Assembly: GCA_947846985.1 (NCBI GenBank)
Contig: CANTUZ010000024.1
Location: 1,903,046-1,967,045, forward strand
Source of the DNA: Fratercula arctica
Lineage: Eukaryota; Chordata; Aves; Charadriiformes; Alcidae
Direction: 5' to 3'
Length of the DNA: 64,000 nucleotides
The first letter of the stretch is position 1. Every line of letters begins with the position of its first letter. Below, in pieces: positions 37,001 through 49,019 of this stretch. A model generated the notes under the pieces. That model saw only the letters and a list, made by a program, of their open reading frames with translations, ran no database searches and was not told where the DNA came from. Both the position numbers and the translations under genes were made by a program.

Positions 37001-40000
37001 TTTCCCAACTCTTGCTCCATCCAGCAGCTGGGCACGCTCCTACTCTGGTCGCTTGTCCTCCCCTCGACGGCCATGAGCTCATCCTACAGCTCTAAACTAC
37101 CTTCCTCTCTCTTCACCAGGCAGGATAACTCAGCTCCACCACCCCGGGCTTGGGTTGACTCATTTGTCTTTGCTGAATTAAAGATCCCTCCTGTAATCCC
37201 CACAGCTGCAACAACATTCACTCCTTGTCTTTAAGTACTGGGCAACATCACTCTGCACTGTCCAAACTGGTTTCACCCACGGGGCGGCTGCTCCTTGCGT
37301 TAAATAAACTACACGGTTTGTATTTGACATGGGTAAAAAGAGAGAGACCCAGAGAACTGACCCTAGTTCAGCACTTCAGAGCCACACCAGCAAGTTGCAG
37401 CTCACAGAAAGGTTGAGCCTCACACGTCTTAACCCCCAGTTAGGAAAAGACAGCGCTTCCATTCTCACGTGAAGAAGCAGCAGCAAAATAAACTCCATGG
37501 CATCTCTTCCCCCGGCGGGATGCCGGAGCACTCTGAAGTTCCTGACCTCTCCCACGGCACCGGCACACAAGCCGGGACCGTGTGTCTCACCCTGGGAGCT
37601 CGACAGCTTCGCCCCGGGTTCCCGCTCCTCGAGGCAGCTTATCACCTCGCCACGTATTTTTGCCACCCGAGGACTTTCCTCACGCTACACATCGGCTGTG
37701 GAGGCTGCGGCCAGAGGGTGTCAGGAGGCCAGAAACACAAAGTGTCTTTAAAAAGCCGAATTCTTGGGGACTTTGATGCTTAAAGCCAAGAGCACAGGTA
37801 CGGCTTCTAGCTCAGGAGGCGCTTCAGCATCGGGAGGTCTAGAAGAAAGACTGCTCGGCAACCTCTCGTAGTCTCTCTCAGAAAGAACATCCAGGGCTCA
37901 AGTGACACAAGATGGCTAATTTTATGAAAAAAACCAAACCAAACCAAAGAACCACCACCTTGTAGGTTTTTTTAAAAAACTGTTTTGCCAAGAGAAGATG
38001 AAGCAGTTGTCATGCCAGACAGCAGGTGACATCAAACGCTGTGGGACAACACCCCCCCTTACCTGCTCGCTCCTGTACAAAGCCACGCGGCATCTCCTCC
38101 GCCCCAGGACCTGACCTCAGAACCTGCTGCTGCTGTTGCTTCCCCCCAGAGCAAGGACGGAGCCTCCTGAGAGACGCAGACGCACCTTCGCTATAAATAT
38201 TAATTGCGCTGTCATCGGTGTCACAGACGTGGACTACCGCATCCTAACCTTGATTCCGTTTCAGCATCGCCGCACGGTTCACCAGCTGATTCAAGGGTTT
38301 CTTTGCGCTGCACCGAGCACAAGGGAGACTCCGTCACCGAAATGCCGGACAGTGGAGGGGCAGCTTTTAACCGAGCGTGGCACCGGGTGGAAGGTCTGTC
38401 ATCCTCGGCGTTCATCCAGAGCTCTTCAAGGGTAAGGGAACGTGAAGCCAGAGCAACTCCTCTCCTGGCTCGCTCCCAGATGAGACCACCCGGCTTCACA
38501 CCAGCGAAGGGGACAGGGTATTTCAGCAGGGACAGGAGCATCACATGGACAAAACCAGCCGGCCACAGCAGGGATGAGCAGAGGGATCGCTCCATTCTCC
38601 TCCCACCGCCTTTGGGGAGGGCAGAACGGGGCCGAAACAAGCACACGCAGCTTGTTGGCACTGCAGGAGCCGAGATCGCTGCTCAGCTTTGCCTCTCATC
38701 CAGCCACACCGTCTCTTTTTCAGGGTTTTTTCCTCCCCGCTTTAAAATAAAAACAGATCCGCAGGGCAGCAGCCCCATAAGGACAAGCACCGGCTGCGCA
38801 CAGCAAATTGAAATAGTCGGCAGGAGATAGCGTTAAACATCAGCCGACTCTCAGCATCAGATCAGGGCTGTAATTCAGCTGCTCGGGCAGCAAGCAACCC
38901 AATGCAAACCCCTCAAAGACCCAACACAACCCATCCCAACCCAATGCAAACCCCTCAAAGACCCAACACAACCCATCCCAACCCAACGCAAGCCCCTCAA
39001 AGACCCAAAACAACCCAATGCAAGCCCACCAAAGATCCAATACAACCCACGCAGCCCATCCCAAACCAATGCAAGCCCATCAAAGACTCAACACAACCCA
39101 CAGCAAGCCCATCCCAACCCAACGCAGCCCATCCCAACCCAACGCAAGCCCCTCAAAGACCCCTCCCAGCACAACACACGCCCATCCAAGACTCAACACA
39201 ACCCAAAGCAAGCCCATCCCAACCCAACGCAAGCCCATCAAAGACCCCTCCCAGCACAACACACACCCATCCAAGACTCAACACAACCCAAAGCAAGCCC
39301 ATCAAAGACCCAACACAAGCCCATCAAAGACCCAACACAAGCCCATCAAAGACCCAACACAAGCCCATCAAAGACCCAACACAAGCCCATCAAAGACCCA
39401 ACCTCCCATCAGCACTACAGGCCCCTGCCAACATGGAGGCAGCCCCCAACTGCCCCGAGAGTGCCAGAAGTGACCTGTCGAGGTGCTGTCCCTCCTTGGG
39501 ACACCCACGTCTCAGGGTGCGTAGGCAGGCAGCGCAGTCTACACCCCTTCTGCCTGCTCTCTGGCAGGTGCCAGGTCACTGCCAAAGTGAGAAGATGCAG
39601 CAGCTCCGCCGCACGACTGCTGCATCCAAAACCCATCTGGTGGGAGCCCCGGCCAGGCCCCAGCAATGGCAATGAGCACCCCAGTGGTTGCGTGCGCGCT
39701 TTGGAAGGAGGCAGTGGCCCCCCACCTCTAAATCTTGCCTGATGAGCAGATCCTCTTGCTCAGAGGAGGTCGCTATGAAGAACAACCTCCCGGGCAGACA
39801 AAGGATTTGCAGCCGGGGTTTTAGTTTAGGTTGCCATTATCCTGGTGAAAGCAGTTAAAAAAACCAAACCAGCGTGCTCAGCATTTTGTTTTGTTTTTGC
39901 AAAGACAGGGAGAGAAGTTACTTGTCTGGGGTGAGAGAAAAAGAGGTCGGGGGCACGGAACCGTGTCCCGGTCCTGGCGAACGGGTCCAGCTTTTCCTGA

Positions 40001-43000
40001 TTTATCACTTCTGGTTCTGCAGATCCTCCCCCACGGAGCCAGTAATTGTTCTGCTGGAGGTAAACTGAGGCACAGAGAGAGAGTTACCAGGCCGAAAGAA
40101 ATCAGTGCTGAGTCAGACTGGGGTGCACACCAAGGCCAGTGCTCCTCCTGCAAGGCAGGGTGACAGTCACACAGCCAGGAGGGGACCCTCCAAGGCCAGA
40201 CCAAAGGGAAGCGGCAAAAGCAGCTCCCAAGGTCACCCTGTTGCAAGCGTGGGGAGAGCAGCCCCGTGGCCACATCCTCCCCACAGACGGGGGTTCAGGT
40301 GACACCCCTACACCAAATGTCCCCAAGCCACGGGGACAGCACCAACCCAACGCAGTGGCCATGCTCCTCAAAGCAGGTCTGGGAGCCAAGTGAAGATTGC
40401 AAAAGCCTCTCCCAGCCAAGTCAACTGGCCAGGGAAGGGCATAAGGAAGTTCTGGCTACGTTTTCCTTCAAAGGGATGATGTGAAGGAACAGGTTTGGGG
40501 ACAACTGACGGTCCCCAGCAGGTCACTGGGAACCTGTCAGTCCCTGTCGCCACCCCAGGGCCAGGCCAGGAGAAGACGGGAGATCTCAAAAGAGCAAAAC
40601 GATTCATTACCTTGGCAGGCACAAGCTCCAAATAGATGTTTTAACACCCAGACTGTAACAACCTGCATTTCTAGACCCACCAAAAGCTCTACGGTGCTTA
40701 TCCCTACCCAAATCCAGCCGGCTCCAAGGGGAACGAGAGCAGAGCCCAGCGGGAGAGGCGAAACAGCAGCCTCCACCGAGGCCTCAACCCTGAGCTGGGT
40801 TTCTGGGTGCTCTTGAAATAGAAACTGGAGCAAGACACGCCGGGAGAGCTGGGCAAGCCATCCTGCAGGCAGAGGATGCGGCGACCTCTTTAATGCCCAC
40901 GCAAAGCAGCAGGGACTTCGGTCCACCCGGGCTCCCGATTTAGAAAGAGAAGGAAACCGCTCGCGGCATGCCGGCTCCGAGCAAAGGAAAAACCAGTGGA
41001 GGTTTGATGGAAAGGGGTTTGGTGGAGCAGGGCTGGAGTTTTACTCCCAGGACAAACGAGAAAGATTTATTGAGGCACCAGGAAAGCCTGAGTCTTGGGG
41101 ACGGATGGGGTTTGAGTAGGTTTTGGACAGTAATTCTTTTAACAAAGTAGATTTTGTACATTGAAGGGTAAAGTGCTGAAGTCAGCGACAGATGGAAATG
41201 GTGTAAAAAAAAAAAAAAAAGAAGCAGAGCAAAATTTGGGAAGAGAAGCATCTGAAGGTGAAGCTACCAGCTCCAGAGAAGAGGAGTTCAGATGGATTGG
41301 GATGCAAATATCCGACTTCCATCCCATCAAACGAGGATAAGCCTGTGGGGGCTGCCTGCAGAAGCCCCCGCTGGAGGCTGTGTCGGGGCCCGCGCTGGAT
41401 GCAAGCGCTTTCAGAGCCTGCATGCCCCGCTTTTGCTGCCCAGGGACCGCATCGCTGCGTTTGCCTGGATTTTACAGAAATCAGGGAAAAGGGCTCGGCG
41501 CCCGAGGGGTCTGCGCATGGCCTTGCTCCTGTCTCAGTGACAGGGAAGGACAGGGAAGGCTCCAACACCCTTGGGCAGCAAAGGAGCAGAGAAAACCCAC
41601 AACTCACAGCTCAGAAATTAAGTTTTTGGGTTAATGCAGCTGATAACTCCCCGCCTGCAGACCCTGGAGGTGACAGGAGATAGTCCCCGATCAGAGCAGA
41701 GCAAGGGCAGCTCGGGAATCCAACTTGGATGTAGACACAGCCCGTGGCTAACGGCAGCTGAGACATCTCCCCGCCATCCCACGCTGCTCAGCCGGGGAAG
41801 GACGCAGGATGAAGGTGGCCACCCGGTTCACCTGCTCCTCCTGCTGCCCCACACGCAAGCCCTGGCTGCGCCCCTCAGTCCCACCCCTACCCTTTCCCAG
41901 CCTGGGCACTGGGATTATACCCACCGCCATGGGGAACAGCATCAGCCCAGTCCTGCCCCCCCTAAATGTCCCCCAACCTCAGTGATCACGAGCCAAACCT
42001 TCCATCCTTGAAAGCCTTAAAAAGGGGGGGCAGGGGGGGATATTAAATTAATGCTGGCCCAGACCCACTTTGAGGTGCTTTGCTAAGGGGCCACGAGGAT
42101 TTGTTACCTCCCTGCTCCCCCCTTTGGAGTTGGGGGCGTTGGGCTCCCCAGATATGGGGGACTCTGTCCCTCTGGGTTGGAGGTCCCCTCACCCGGAGGG
42201 ACAGCAGTGACAAAGAACCCCTCGCAGGCTCATTTAGGGGGTTAGAACTGGGGGTCACCCCTGGGAGGGGGCCACATACAGGCTCCCCCAGCTGCTCTCT
42301 GCAGTCTTTTGCGGGGCCAGCAGCACTTCCCAAAGGGCTCAGAGGACTCATCCTCTCCTACAGCCCTACAGATGTCGGGGTGCGGGTCAGCCTGCCCTCA
42401 GAGAGCCACCCCTTCCCCGCAGGGTTTCGGGGGTCACCCCTTCCCCACAGCATTCAGCCAAGTTTGGGAGTCTCACACCAGCCTCCGAGGCTTTGCCCTG
42501 TTCCAGGGGGCACCCCCTTCCCCACTGGATGGGGGGGCACCCCTGCCCTGCAGGGGTCAACAAGGTAACTGGGGGGGGTGGGGGGGGCACTCCTGTGTGT
42601 AGGGTTTGAAGGGAACTCCCCTTCCCAGGAAGGTCAGGGAGGGGATTGAGGAGGGGAGGGGGGGTCACCTCTGACTGCAGGGCTTGAGGGGCGGGGGGGG
42701 GGGTCTGCCCTTCCCCACAGGGGGCAGGGAAGGGACTGGGGAGGGGGGGGTCACCCCTGCCTGCAGGTTTGGGGGCAGGATGAAGCCCCTCCCCTCCAGG
42801 CTGAACCCCAGAGAGCTCCCCCTCCCCCCAGAGGGGAAATCCATGGTGGGGGGAAGAAGGACGAGCCCCTCACCCGCGGGGCCGACCCAGCCCGGCCCGC
42901 CCCCACCGAGGGGGGCAGCGGCGCCGAGACGCCTCGGCCTCCCTCCCTCACCCACCACCCCCCCGCTCCGCTGCAGCCCCAACCCCCGGCGCTTACCGGC

Positions 43001-43089
43001 AGCTTGGGGCTGACCTCTCCCTTGCAGCTGTGGCAGAAGAAGCGGTGCTGGGACACGGCGGCCGCCGCCGCTGCCGAGGCCTCCGCCAT
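25040..43089 (-). CDS. RNF115: RING-H2 E3 ubiquitin ligase RNF115 (BCA2)
   Basis: E3 ubiquitin ligase acting in endosomal trafficking and receptor turnover. Nine exons, in transcription order 43089-42997, 33532-33474, 32388-32337, 29705-29494, 28938-28867, 28693-28621, 26800-26707, 25439-25324, 25171-25040, join in phase to 300 aa (human 304). The N-terminal zinc ribbon has C19/C22 and C35/C38, split between exons 1 and 2. The RING-H2 has C224, C227, C242, H244, H247, C250, C261 and C264, split between exons 8 and 9. The middle contains the [18 protein letters not shown] segment, and the C terminus ends SQLHDRWTF. This tail and the [18 protein letters not shown] segment identify RNF115 rather than its paralogue RNF126. 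Intron 1 is about 9.5 kb. The gene is divergent from POLR3C and convergent with ITGA10. Confidence 0.97.
25440..32336. other. RNF115 central introns
   Basis: The intronic DNA between exons 3 and 8 (25440-26706, 26801-28620, 28694-28866, 28939-29493, 29706-32336) is less GC-rich than ITGA10 and mostly unique. It contains a GAAA-type microsatellite at about 28960-29008 and A/T homopolymers near 25578, 30650-30680 and 32283. I found no additional gene. Confidence 0.5.
28960..29008. repeat. (GAAA)n microsatellite
   Basis: Purine-only GAAA/GGAA repeat followed by an A run, just upstream (on the minus strand) of RNF115 exon 5; the polypyrimidine tract of that exon's acceptor lies beside it. Confidence 0.85.
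38895..39405. repeat. RNF115 intron 1 minisatellite, 21-bp unit
   Basis: Tandem copies of CCCATCAAAGACCCAACACA plus one base, with variants CCCCTCAAAG and CCCATCCAAGACTCAAC. The 3' end (39300-39400) is very homogeneous; the 5' part is more diverged. G-free on the plus strand over long stretches. Confidence 0.92.
40055..40200. repeat. Possible MIR-like SINE remnant
   Basis: The phrase GGTAAACTGAGGCACAGAGA followed some 90-110 bp later by CAGTCACACAGCCAGGAGGG resembles the conserved core and tail of MIR/CORE-SINE elements. The middle is diverged, so this is tentative. Confidence 0.4.
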
Positions 43090-43405
43090 CTTCTCTCTCC
43101 CCCGCCTCCGCCGGCTCCCTGCCGTCAGTCCTCCGCCGGGGCAGAGAGGCGAGGGCCCGCCGGACAGAGCGCCCGCCGGAACGGCCCGCTAAGCCTCAAG
43201 CTTCCGGTCTTCTCGTCTGCTCCCCGCCGAGCAGCGAGCTGGCGTGGATAGAGCGTCACCTCGGCCCGACGAGGCGACCTGGGCAGAGCGTCGCCTGAGC
43301 CGGTCCTCCAGAAGCGGTGCGGCGCCGGGCGCGACCGGAAGTAGCGGGCGGAGAAACGGAAGTGCTGGTTGCCATGGTGGCCGCATGGGCCTAGGCCGGG
43401 CCTGG
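43090..43405. promoter_or_regulatory. Shared divergent promoter of RNF115 and POLR3C
   Basis: A CpG-rich interval between the RNF115 start codon (minus) and the probable POLR3C noncoding first exon, whose donor GGTGAGT is at 43406. ETS-type sites CCGGAAGT (43335-43342) and ACGGAAGT (43356-43363) are seen. The RNF115 start codon lies in an AAGATGGCGG motif matching the YY1 consensus. No TATA box. Factor binding is inferred from motif resemblance. Confidence 0.75.
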
Positions 43406-43434
43406 GTGAGTGGAAGCCTGGCGAGTCCCCTCAG

Positions 43435-43915
43435 ACTGTTCCCTGGGAGGGGACAGAGGGACCCCGAGCCCTCTGACAGGGTTCCGGTCCTCTGGGGGGG
43501 AAGGGATCCCAACTGGGAGGGGGACAGAAGGGACCCCGACCCATCTGACATGGCTGCCCCTTGGTGGGGGGGGACCTATAGGCCCAGGCCCCCTCAGACA
43601 TGGTTGCCATCCCCCCTGGGAGGGGACACAGGGACCCCAACGCCTCTGACATGGCTGCCCCGTGGGTAGGGGGGACGCATGGACCCGGGCTGCCTGTGAC
43701 AGGGCTGTCATCCCCCCTGGGAGGGGACACAGGGACCCCAACCCCTCTGACAGGACCCCTGCCCTCTGGAAGGAGGTGCATCCCACCTGGGAGGGGGACA
43801 CCAGGGACCCCGACCCCTCTGACATGGCTGCCCCTTCGGTGGGGGGGGCCCCATGGACACAGGGACTCCTGTGACATGACTGCCGTCCCCCGGGAGGGGA
43901 CAGAGGGACCAGCCA
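43435..43915. repeat. POLR3C 5' intron minisatellite
   Basis: Five to six blocks anchored by CTGGGAGGGGACACAGGGAC and CCTCTGACATGGCTGCCCC, spaced alternately about 100 and 70 bp apart. It lies in the first intron, immediately downstream of the promoter. Confidence 0.85.
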
Positions 43916-44128
43916 TGTGCCACAGTGTCCGTCCCCTTTCCATCTCACCCCTGCTGCAGTGTCAGGGGATGGTTTAACTCAAGACTGGGTCTTCCATCAG
44001 ACCTCCATTTTGGGAGGGAGCACAGACAGGGTTCCCCGGGTGGCCCCGCCCTCCCGGCCCCCCAAAACAGCCCTAATAACAGCAGCGCTCTTCCCCAGCA
44101 CCGCCAGGTGGTTTAATCTGCTGTCAAG

Positions 44129-47100
44129 ATGACTCAGGCGGAAATAAAGCTGTGTTCCCTCCTGCTGCAAGAACATTTTGGGGAGATCGTGGAGAAGATA
44201 GGGACTTACCTTATCAGGACGGGGCCCCAGCCACTGCGGATGATCATCAATGACACGGGGCTGGTGCTGGATCAGGTACGTCTGAAACCTGCTCGCGGTG
44301 GCTTTAGTCTCGGTGAGATAACACAGCCTGGACCGCTCTGATATCAGCCCCAGCTGTCAGTCACCACCGCTGCTGCTCCTGAAGGAGACACAGGTAGGAA
44401 AACCTTGGGAAGGACAAGTGAGCGCTATGCTGCTTATAAAATAAATCAGGTGGGTTTCTAAAGTGGCAGAGATGGTTCATTATCTCACTTAAGAAGTATC
44501 TGGGAAGGAGGAAAGCAACTCTGACTTCTCCATCAGGAGCAGAGGCAGAGAATAGAGTCCAGAGGGATGGGGATGATGTGCAGGGGACGAGATGGTGGCA
44601 CAACCATCAGCACCTCAGCACTGGGGAGGGTCACAGCAGGGGAAAAATGGTGGCTGCCCAGGGAGGAAATGCTCCGCGGCTGCTGTGAAGGGGGGTGAGT
44701 ACAGTGTGGGATGCTCTGTCACGTAACTGAGCCCCGCTCTGCCTCGGGCAGGTTAAGAAAGCCCTTTGCGTCCTCATCCAACACAACCTGGTGACGTACC
44801 AGCTGCAGAAGCGAGGTTTCGTGGAGTACGAGGCCCAGTGCAAGCGGGTCCTGAGGATCCTCCGCTACCCGCGTTACATCTACACCGCCAAGACCCTCTA
44901 CAGTGACACGGGTGAGCTCATCGTGGAGGAGCTGCTCCTCAACGGCAAGATGACAATGAGTGCGGTGGTGAGGAAGGTGGCGGACAGGCTGACCGAGACC
45001 ATGGAAGGTGGGAATCTCCTCTCTTGAAAAAAAAGGGATCTGGGAGTGGGAGGAGGAGCAGCATTTGCCAGAGACTGGTTTTGCTCGGTGAATGTGGTAC
45101 TGGAGGTTCTTTGGGCTGCGCTACAGTGGAAAGCTGGCCATGAACTTGGAGGAGCCACCCAAAGTGGCCTCGCTGCCAGAGGGGTTATAAATGCTGCCCC
45201 CCACCGCAAAACAGCCTCCGAGCAGCCTCTTCCTAGTGGTTCTCTGGGGACCACAGCGTCACCTCGTCCTCTGGAGCCACAGGAACCACCTGGGGCTGGC
45301 AGAGCTTGATGGCGCCGTCTCTCTCCTCTTCCTCTAGATGGGAAGACCATGGATTATGCTGACGTCTCCAACACGTTTGTGCGCCTGGCGGACACCCACT
45401 TTGTGCAGAGGTGCCCGCTGGTCCCTGAAACCTCCGAGAGCCCCGGTACGCCGCCTCCCCCTGCGCCCACGTTGGTGATCAACGAGAAGGACATGTACGT
45501 CGTGCCCAGGCTGAACCTTGTAGGTGAGAAGGCCCTCGGGGTAACCCCGGGTGCTACCGGATGGTTAGCGGGGTGTTTGGGGAGCACTCGGCCACACGCT
45601 GTTCACCCGAGACCGTGACAGTAGTTTTTAAAAGCAAACGCCATCATCTTTGTTTGACAGGGAAAGGGAAGCGGAGACGATCGTGTGACGAGGAGGAGGG
45701 TGAACCCAAGGCTAAAAAGCAGAAGCAAGATGGAGAAAGCTCGGAGGTACCAAAGCAATGTCACCCTCGGCTTTGTGGGGCTGTAAATCGGAGGCAGCTG
45801 CCTCTTGGGCTGGATGCTGCCCCTGTCCCTGGCCTGCCAAGGGCTGAGCTCCTTCCTCCTCCTCTGAGCTCAAGGAATCCAGCGTCTTCCCAAACACACT
45901 CTCCTGGGGAAACCAAATGAGCAGTTTTGTGGCTTGTTTTTTGGTTCCTTTCCCTGAATTTGGTGGCTTCTCTCTCTCACTCTTCCCCCACAGCCTCCGC
46001 CCGACGATGGCATTTACTGGCAAGTCAACATCGACCGGTTCCACCAGCATTTTCGAGACCAGGGGATCGTCAGTGCCGTGGCCAACCGCATGGATCAGGT
46101 TCATGGAGGCGCTCAGAACCCTCTCGCGGTCGCTCTCCGCGTCGGGCCGGGAGCTTGATGGTCGCGGTGGGGAGGTTTCAGTCCCTGCTGTGGGAAGAGC
46201 CCAGGACAGAGGTTCTCCCACGCTAACGGCCATTTCCTTCCCCCGCCAAACCAGACCAGCAGCGAAATAGTGCGGACGATGCTGCGGATGAGCGAAGTCA
46301 CCACGTCCTCCAGCGCGCCGTACACCCAGCCGCTCTCTTCCAACGAGGTGGGTTCCTGCCCCTGGGAGGTCAGGCTGTAGCTGGGGCCTTTCTCCGCTGG
46401 CAGCATGTTTGGATCGGGCCGGAAAGGTCTGTAAAGCACCTGCAGATTTTAAAAAGCTGCTTATTCCATTTTAGCCCCCCGCCCCCTTATATTCGGCTTG
46501 TTTTTCCTCCCGTAGATATTCAGATCTCTTCCAGCTGGATACAACATTGTGAAGCAAGTTTTGGACCAGTATCTCACCTTGTTAGCAGACGACCCGGTAA
46601 GAAACGCGTGATTATATTACTTGTTACAATCAGGTTATATTACTTGTTACAATCAAGATTTTTAGTACTTTAAGACGTCCTGAACTTTTTACTTCTTCTC
46701 GCAGCTCGAGTTCGTGGGTAAATCCGGGGACAGCGGCGGGGGCATGTACACTGTCAGTATCCTTTGTGGGTCAACCACCCGACCCGGCATTTTCCAGCGC
46801 GTAAAACCATTCCCGAGTATCGGTGTCGTACCTTGACCTTGATCTCGTACAGATCTTCACAAGGCCCTGGCGTCGCTGGCGACGGCAACGCTGGAGTCCA
46901 TCGTGGAGGAGAGGTAAAGCAGCGATTTGAAGACTTCTGGACCCTTTCTCCTTTCCGTCCGCTGATTTATTTTCCTCTCCCGCTCAGATTTGGTTCCCGC
47001 TGCGCCAGGATATTCCGCTTGCTCCTGCGAAAGAAACATTTGGAGCAGAAGCAAGTGGAGGATTTTGCCATGATCCCGGCCAAGGAAGCCAAGGACATGC

Positions 47101-48689
47101 TCTACAAAATGCTCTCGGAGAATTTCGTCTCCCTGCAGGTGATGGGCGTTTCCGAGTGTCACTCCTGGGAGCGAGGGACCCTGCGCCCCGCACGGGACGT
47201 GGGCAAAATGCCAGCTCAGTCCCCGACCCCACGTAGGCCACGTGGGGCCGTGCTGCTCGGTGACGTCCTTCTCCTCTCACCCACCGGTAGGAGATCCCCA
47301 AGACTCCTGACCATGCACCGTCCCGCACCTTCTACCTCTACACGGTGAACGTCCCGTCCTCCGCACGGATGCTCCTGCACAGGTGCTACAAGGTACAGCC
47401 CAGTCACCACCCTGGATGCTCCCGGAGACCCGCCGGTGGCTCTTCTCAGTCCACCTGTCCCCATCAGTCCCCACGTGGCCTCCATCTACACCAGTATGCC
47501 CAAGCAGGTGGAGAAATCTAAGTCCCCCCAGGCGTGCTTCTGCTCCAGGCAGTGGAGCCCAGTGGCTCTCCATCACCACCATGCATGGTTCTCCTCCACC
47601 ACCTCCACGTGTGGTTCTGCACCTCCACCACCACCACACGTGGTTCTCCTCCTCCTCTCCCTCCTCCACCAGCACCAGCACCACCACCACGCGTGGTTCT
47701 CCTCCTCCACCACCACCACCACGTGTGGTTCTCCTCCATCATCACTACGCGTGGTTGATTGCCACCACTACTACACATGGTTCTCCTCCTCCTCCAACAC
47801 CACCACCACATGTGGTTCTCCTCCATCATCACCACGCATGGTTGTCCACCACTGCTACTACACATGGTTCTCCTCCTCCTCCACCACCATGCGTGGTTCT
47901 CCTCCACCACCACCACGTGTGGTTCTCCTCCACCACCACCACCACGCGTGGTTCTCCTCTATCATCACCATGCGTGGTTGACCACCACTACTACACGTGG
48001 TTCTCCACCACCACCACCCGTGAGCGAGGGTGGCTGTTGGGCCACCCCCTCACATCCCCCAGCCCCAGGAGCACCATGGCTCAGTGTAACAGCCCCCTCC
48101 TCCACCCTGGGGACTCTCCTGGGTGGTGCCACCGGGGGTGGCCGCAGCAATGTCCCCATTTCACCACCCATTTTGGGTTTTGCCCCTCGCTCATGCCCAC
48201 CCCATTTCTCTTTCCCCAGAGTGTGGCCAACCTGATGGAACGGCGCCAGTACGAGACCAAGGAGAACAAGTGAGCGCAGGGCCCAGGCGTCATGAGGATG
48301 GGGGGGGTGGATCTGGGGGGGGCGAAGCCACCACGTTGCTGTCCCTCGTTCCCCCAGGAGGCTGCTGGAGAAGTCACAGCGGGTGGAAGCCATCCTGGCG
48401 TCCATGCAGGCCACCGGCGCTGAGGAGGCGCAGCTGCAGGAGATCGAGGAGATGATCACGGCCCCCGAGCGCCAGCAGCTGGAGAACCTCAAACGCAACG
48501 TCAACAAGTGAGCGCTGGTGGGATGGGGATGGACACGGGGATGGGGGGACACGAGGACCCCGCCGTCGGCCATCCCGCCTGCTGCCACCGCTCCCTTTGT
48601 CCCCCAGAATCGACGCCAGTGAGAACCAGGTGGACGAGACCATCTTTGTGCTGGAGTCCTTCATTGAGAGCACCATGAAGAAGCCCTGA
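44129..48689 (+). CDS. POLR3C: DNA-directed RNA polymerase III subunit RPC3
   Basis: Subunit of the nuclear RNA polymerase III-specific RPC3/RPC6/RPC7 subcomplex that opens promoter DNA during initiation at tRNA, 5S and similar genes. Fourteen coding exons join in phase to 533 aa (human 534): 44129-44275, 44752-45007, 45338-45523, 45661-45746, 45994-46098, 46255-46347, 46516-46596, 46705-46756, 46853-46913, 46988-47138, 47291-47392, 48220-48269, 48358-48507, 48608-48689. The protein opens MTQAEIKLCSLLL, has winged-helix regions typical of RPC82/RPC3, a lysine/arginine-rich linker (GKGKRRRS) in coding exon 4, and a C-terminal coiled coil (EKSQRVEAI onward). The start codon is preceded by a noncoding exon part beginning at 44099 after CCCCAG. 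Identity is clear along the whole protein. Confidence 0.97.
46757..46852 (+). other. U12-type (minor spliceosome) intron in POLR3C
   Basis: The donor after codon fragment A reads GTATCCTTT, the U12 donor consensus. A branch-site-like ACCTTGAC lies with its A at about 46836, 16 nt before the AG at 46852, and there is no strong polypyrimidine tract. The intron is only 96 nt. The join gives YTVNLHKALASL, matching the human protein, so the boundary is well supported. Confidence 0.85.
47575..48025. repeat. POLR3C intron minisatellite
   Basis: Tandem copies of CACCACCACGTGTGGTTCTC with CTCC extensions and variants ACGCGTGG, ACACATGG and ATGCATGG, in the 827-bp intron between coding exons 11 and 12. 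Many copies contain a CACGTG-like palindrome. Confidence 0.9.
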
Positions 48690-48768
48690 GGGTGGGGGAC
48701 GGGGACAGGGATGGGGACAGTGACGGGGACAGGCTGCGCCTGCCTGCGGCGCTCGTGCTACTGAGGAC

Positions 48769-48774
48769 AATAAA
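48769..48774 (+). terminator. POLR3C: POLR3C poly(A) signal
   Basis: Canonical AATAAA 80 bp after the stop codon; the next gene's start codon is only about 245 bp further on. Confidence 0.85.
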
Positions 48775-48899
48775 GCCGAAGCCGCAGCTGCTGCCCGGGT
48801 GTCCCTTGGGGACGGTGTCCCCCCCCGGGGTGGGCTGGGGCTGCGGTGGCGGGGGGTGGCACCGCTGTCCCCGTGTCCGTGTCCTCGTCGTGTCCCCCG

Positions 48900-49019
48900 C
48901 CCCGCGGGGCTGGCGCTGCGCCGGCGGCCGCCGGCAGGGGGCGCGCTCGCTTCCAAGCCCCGCCCCCTCCCGAAGCCCCGCCCTTTCCCCGAGAGGCACC
49001 GCCCACCCCGGAAGGGCTG
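48900..49019 (+). promoter_or_regulatory. NUDT17: NUDT17 promoter region
   Basis: Short GC-rich interval between POLR3C and NUDT17 with several GC boxes (CCCCGCCCC type, 48955-49005), an ETS-like CCGGAAG near 49008, and an ATGGCGG start context. No TATA box. Promoter function is inferred from position and motifs. Confidence 0.6.

Larger units (their letters stand above)
33533..42996. other. RNF115 intron 1
   Basis: A 9.5-kb intron. It contains the 21-bp minisatellite at 38895-39405, a MIR-like stretch near 40055-40200, a long T run at 34425-34445, a G run at 34690-34710 and an A run at 35130-35150. No nested gene with splice-consistent frames was seen. Confidence 0.5.
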
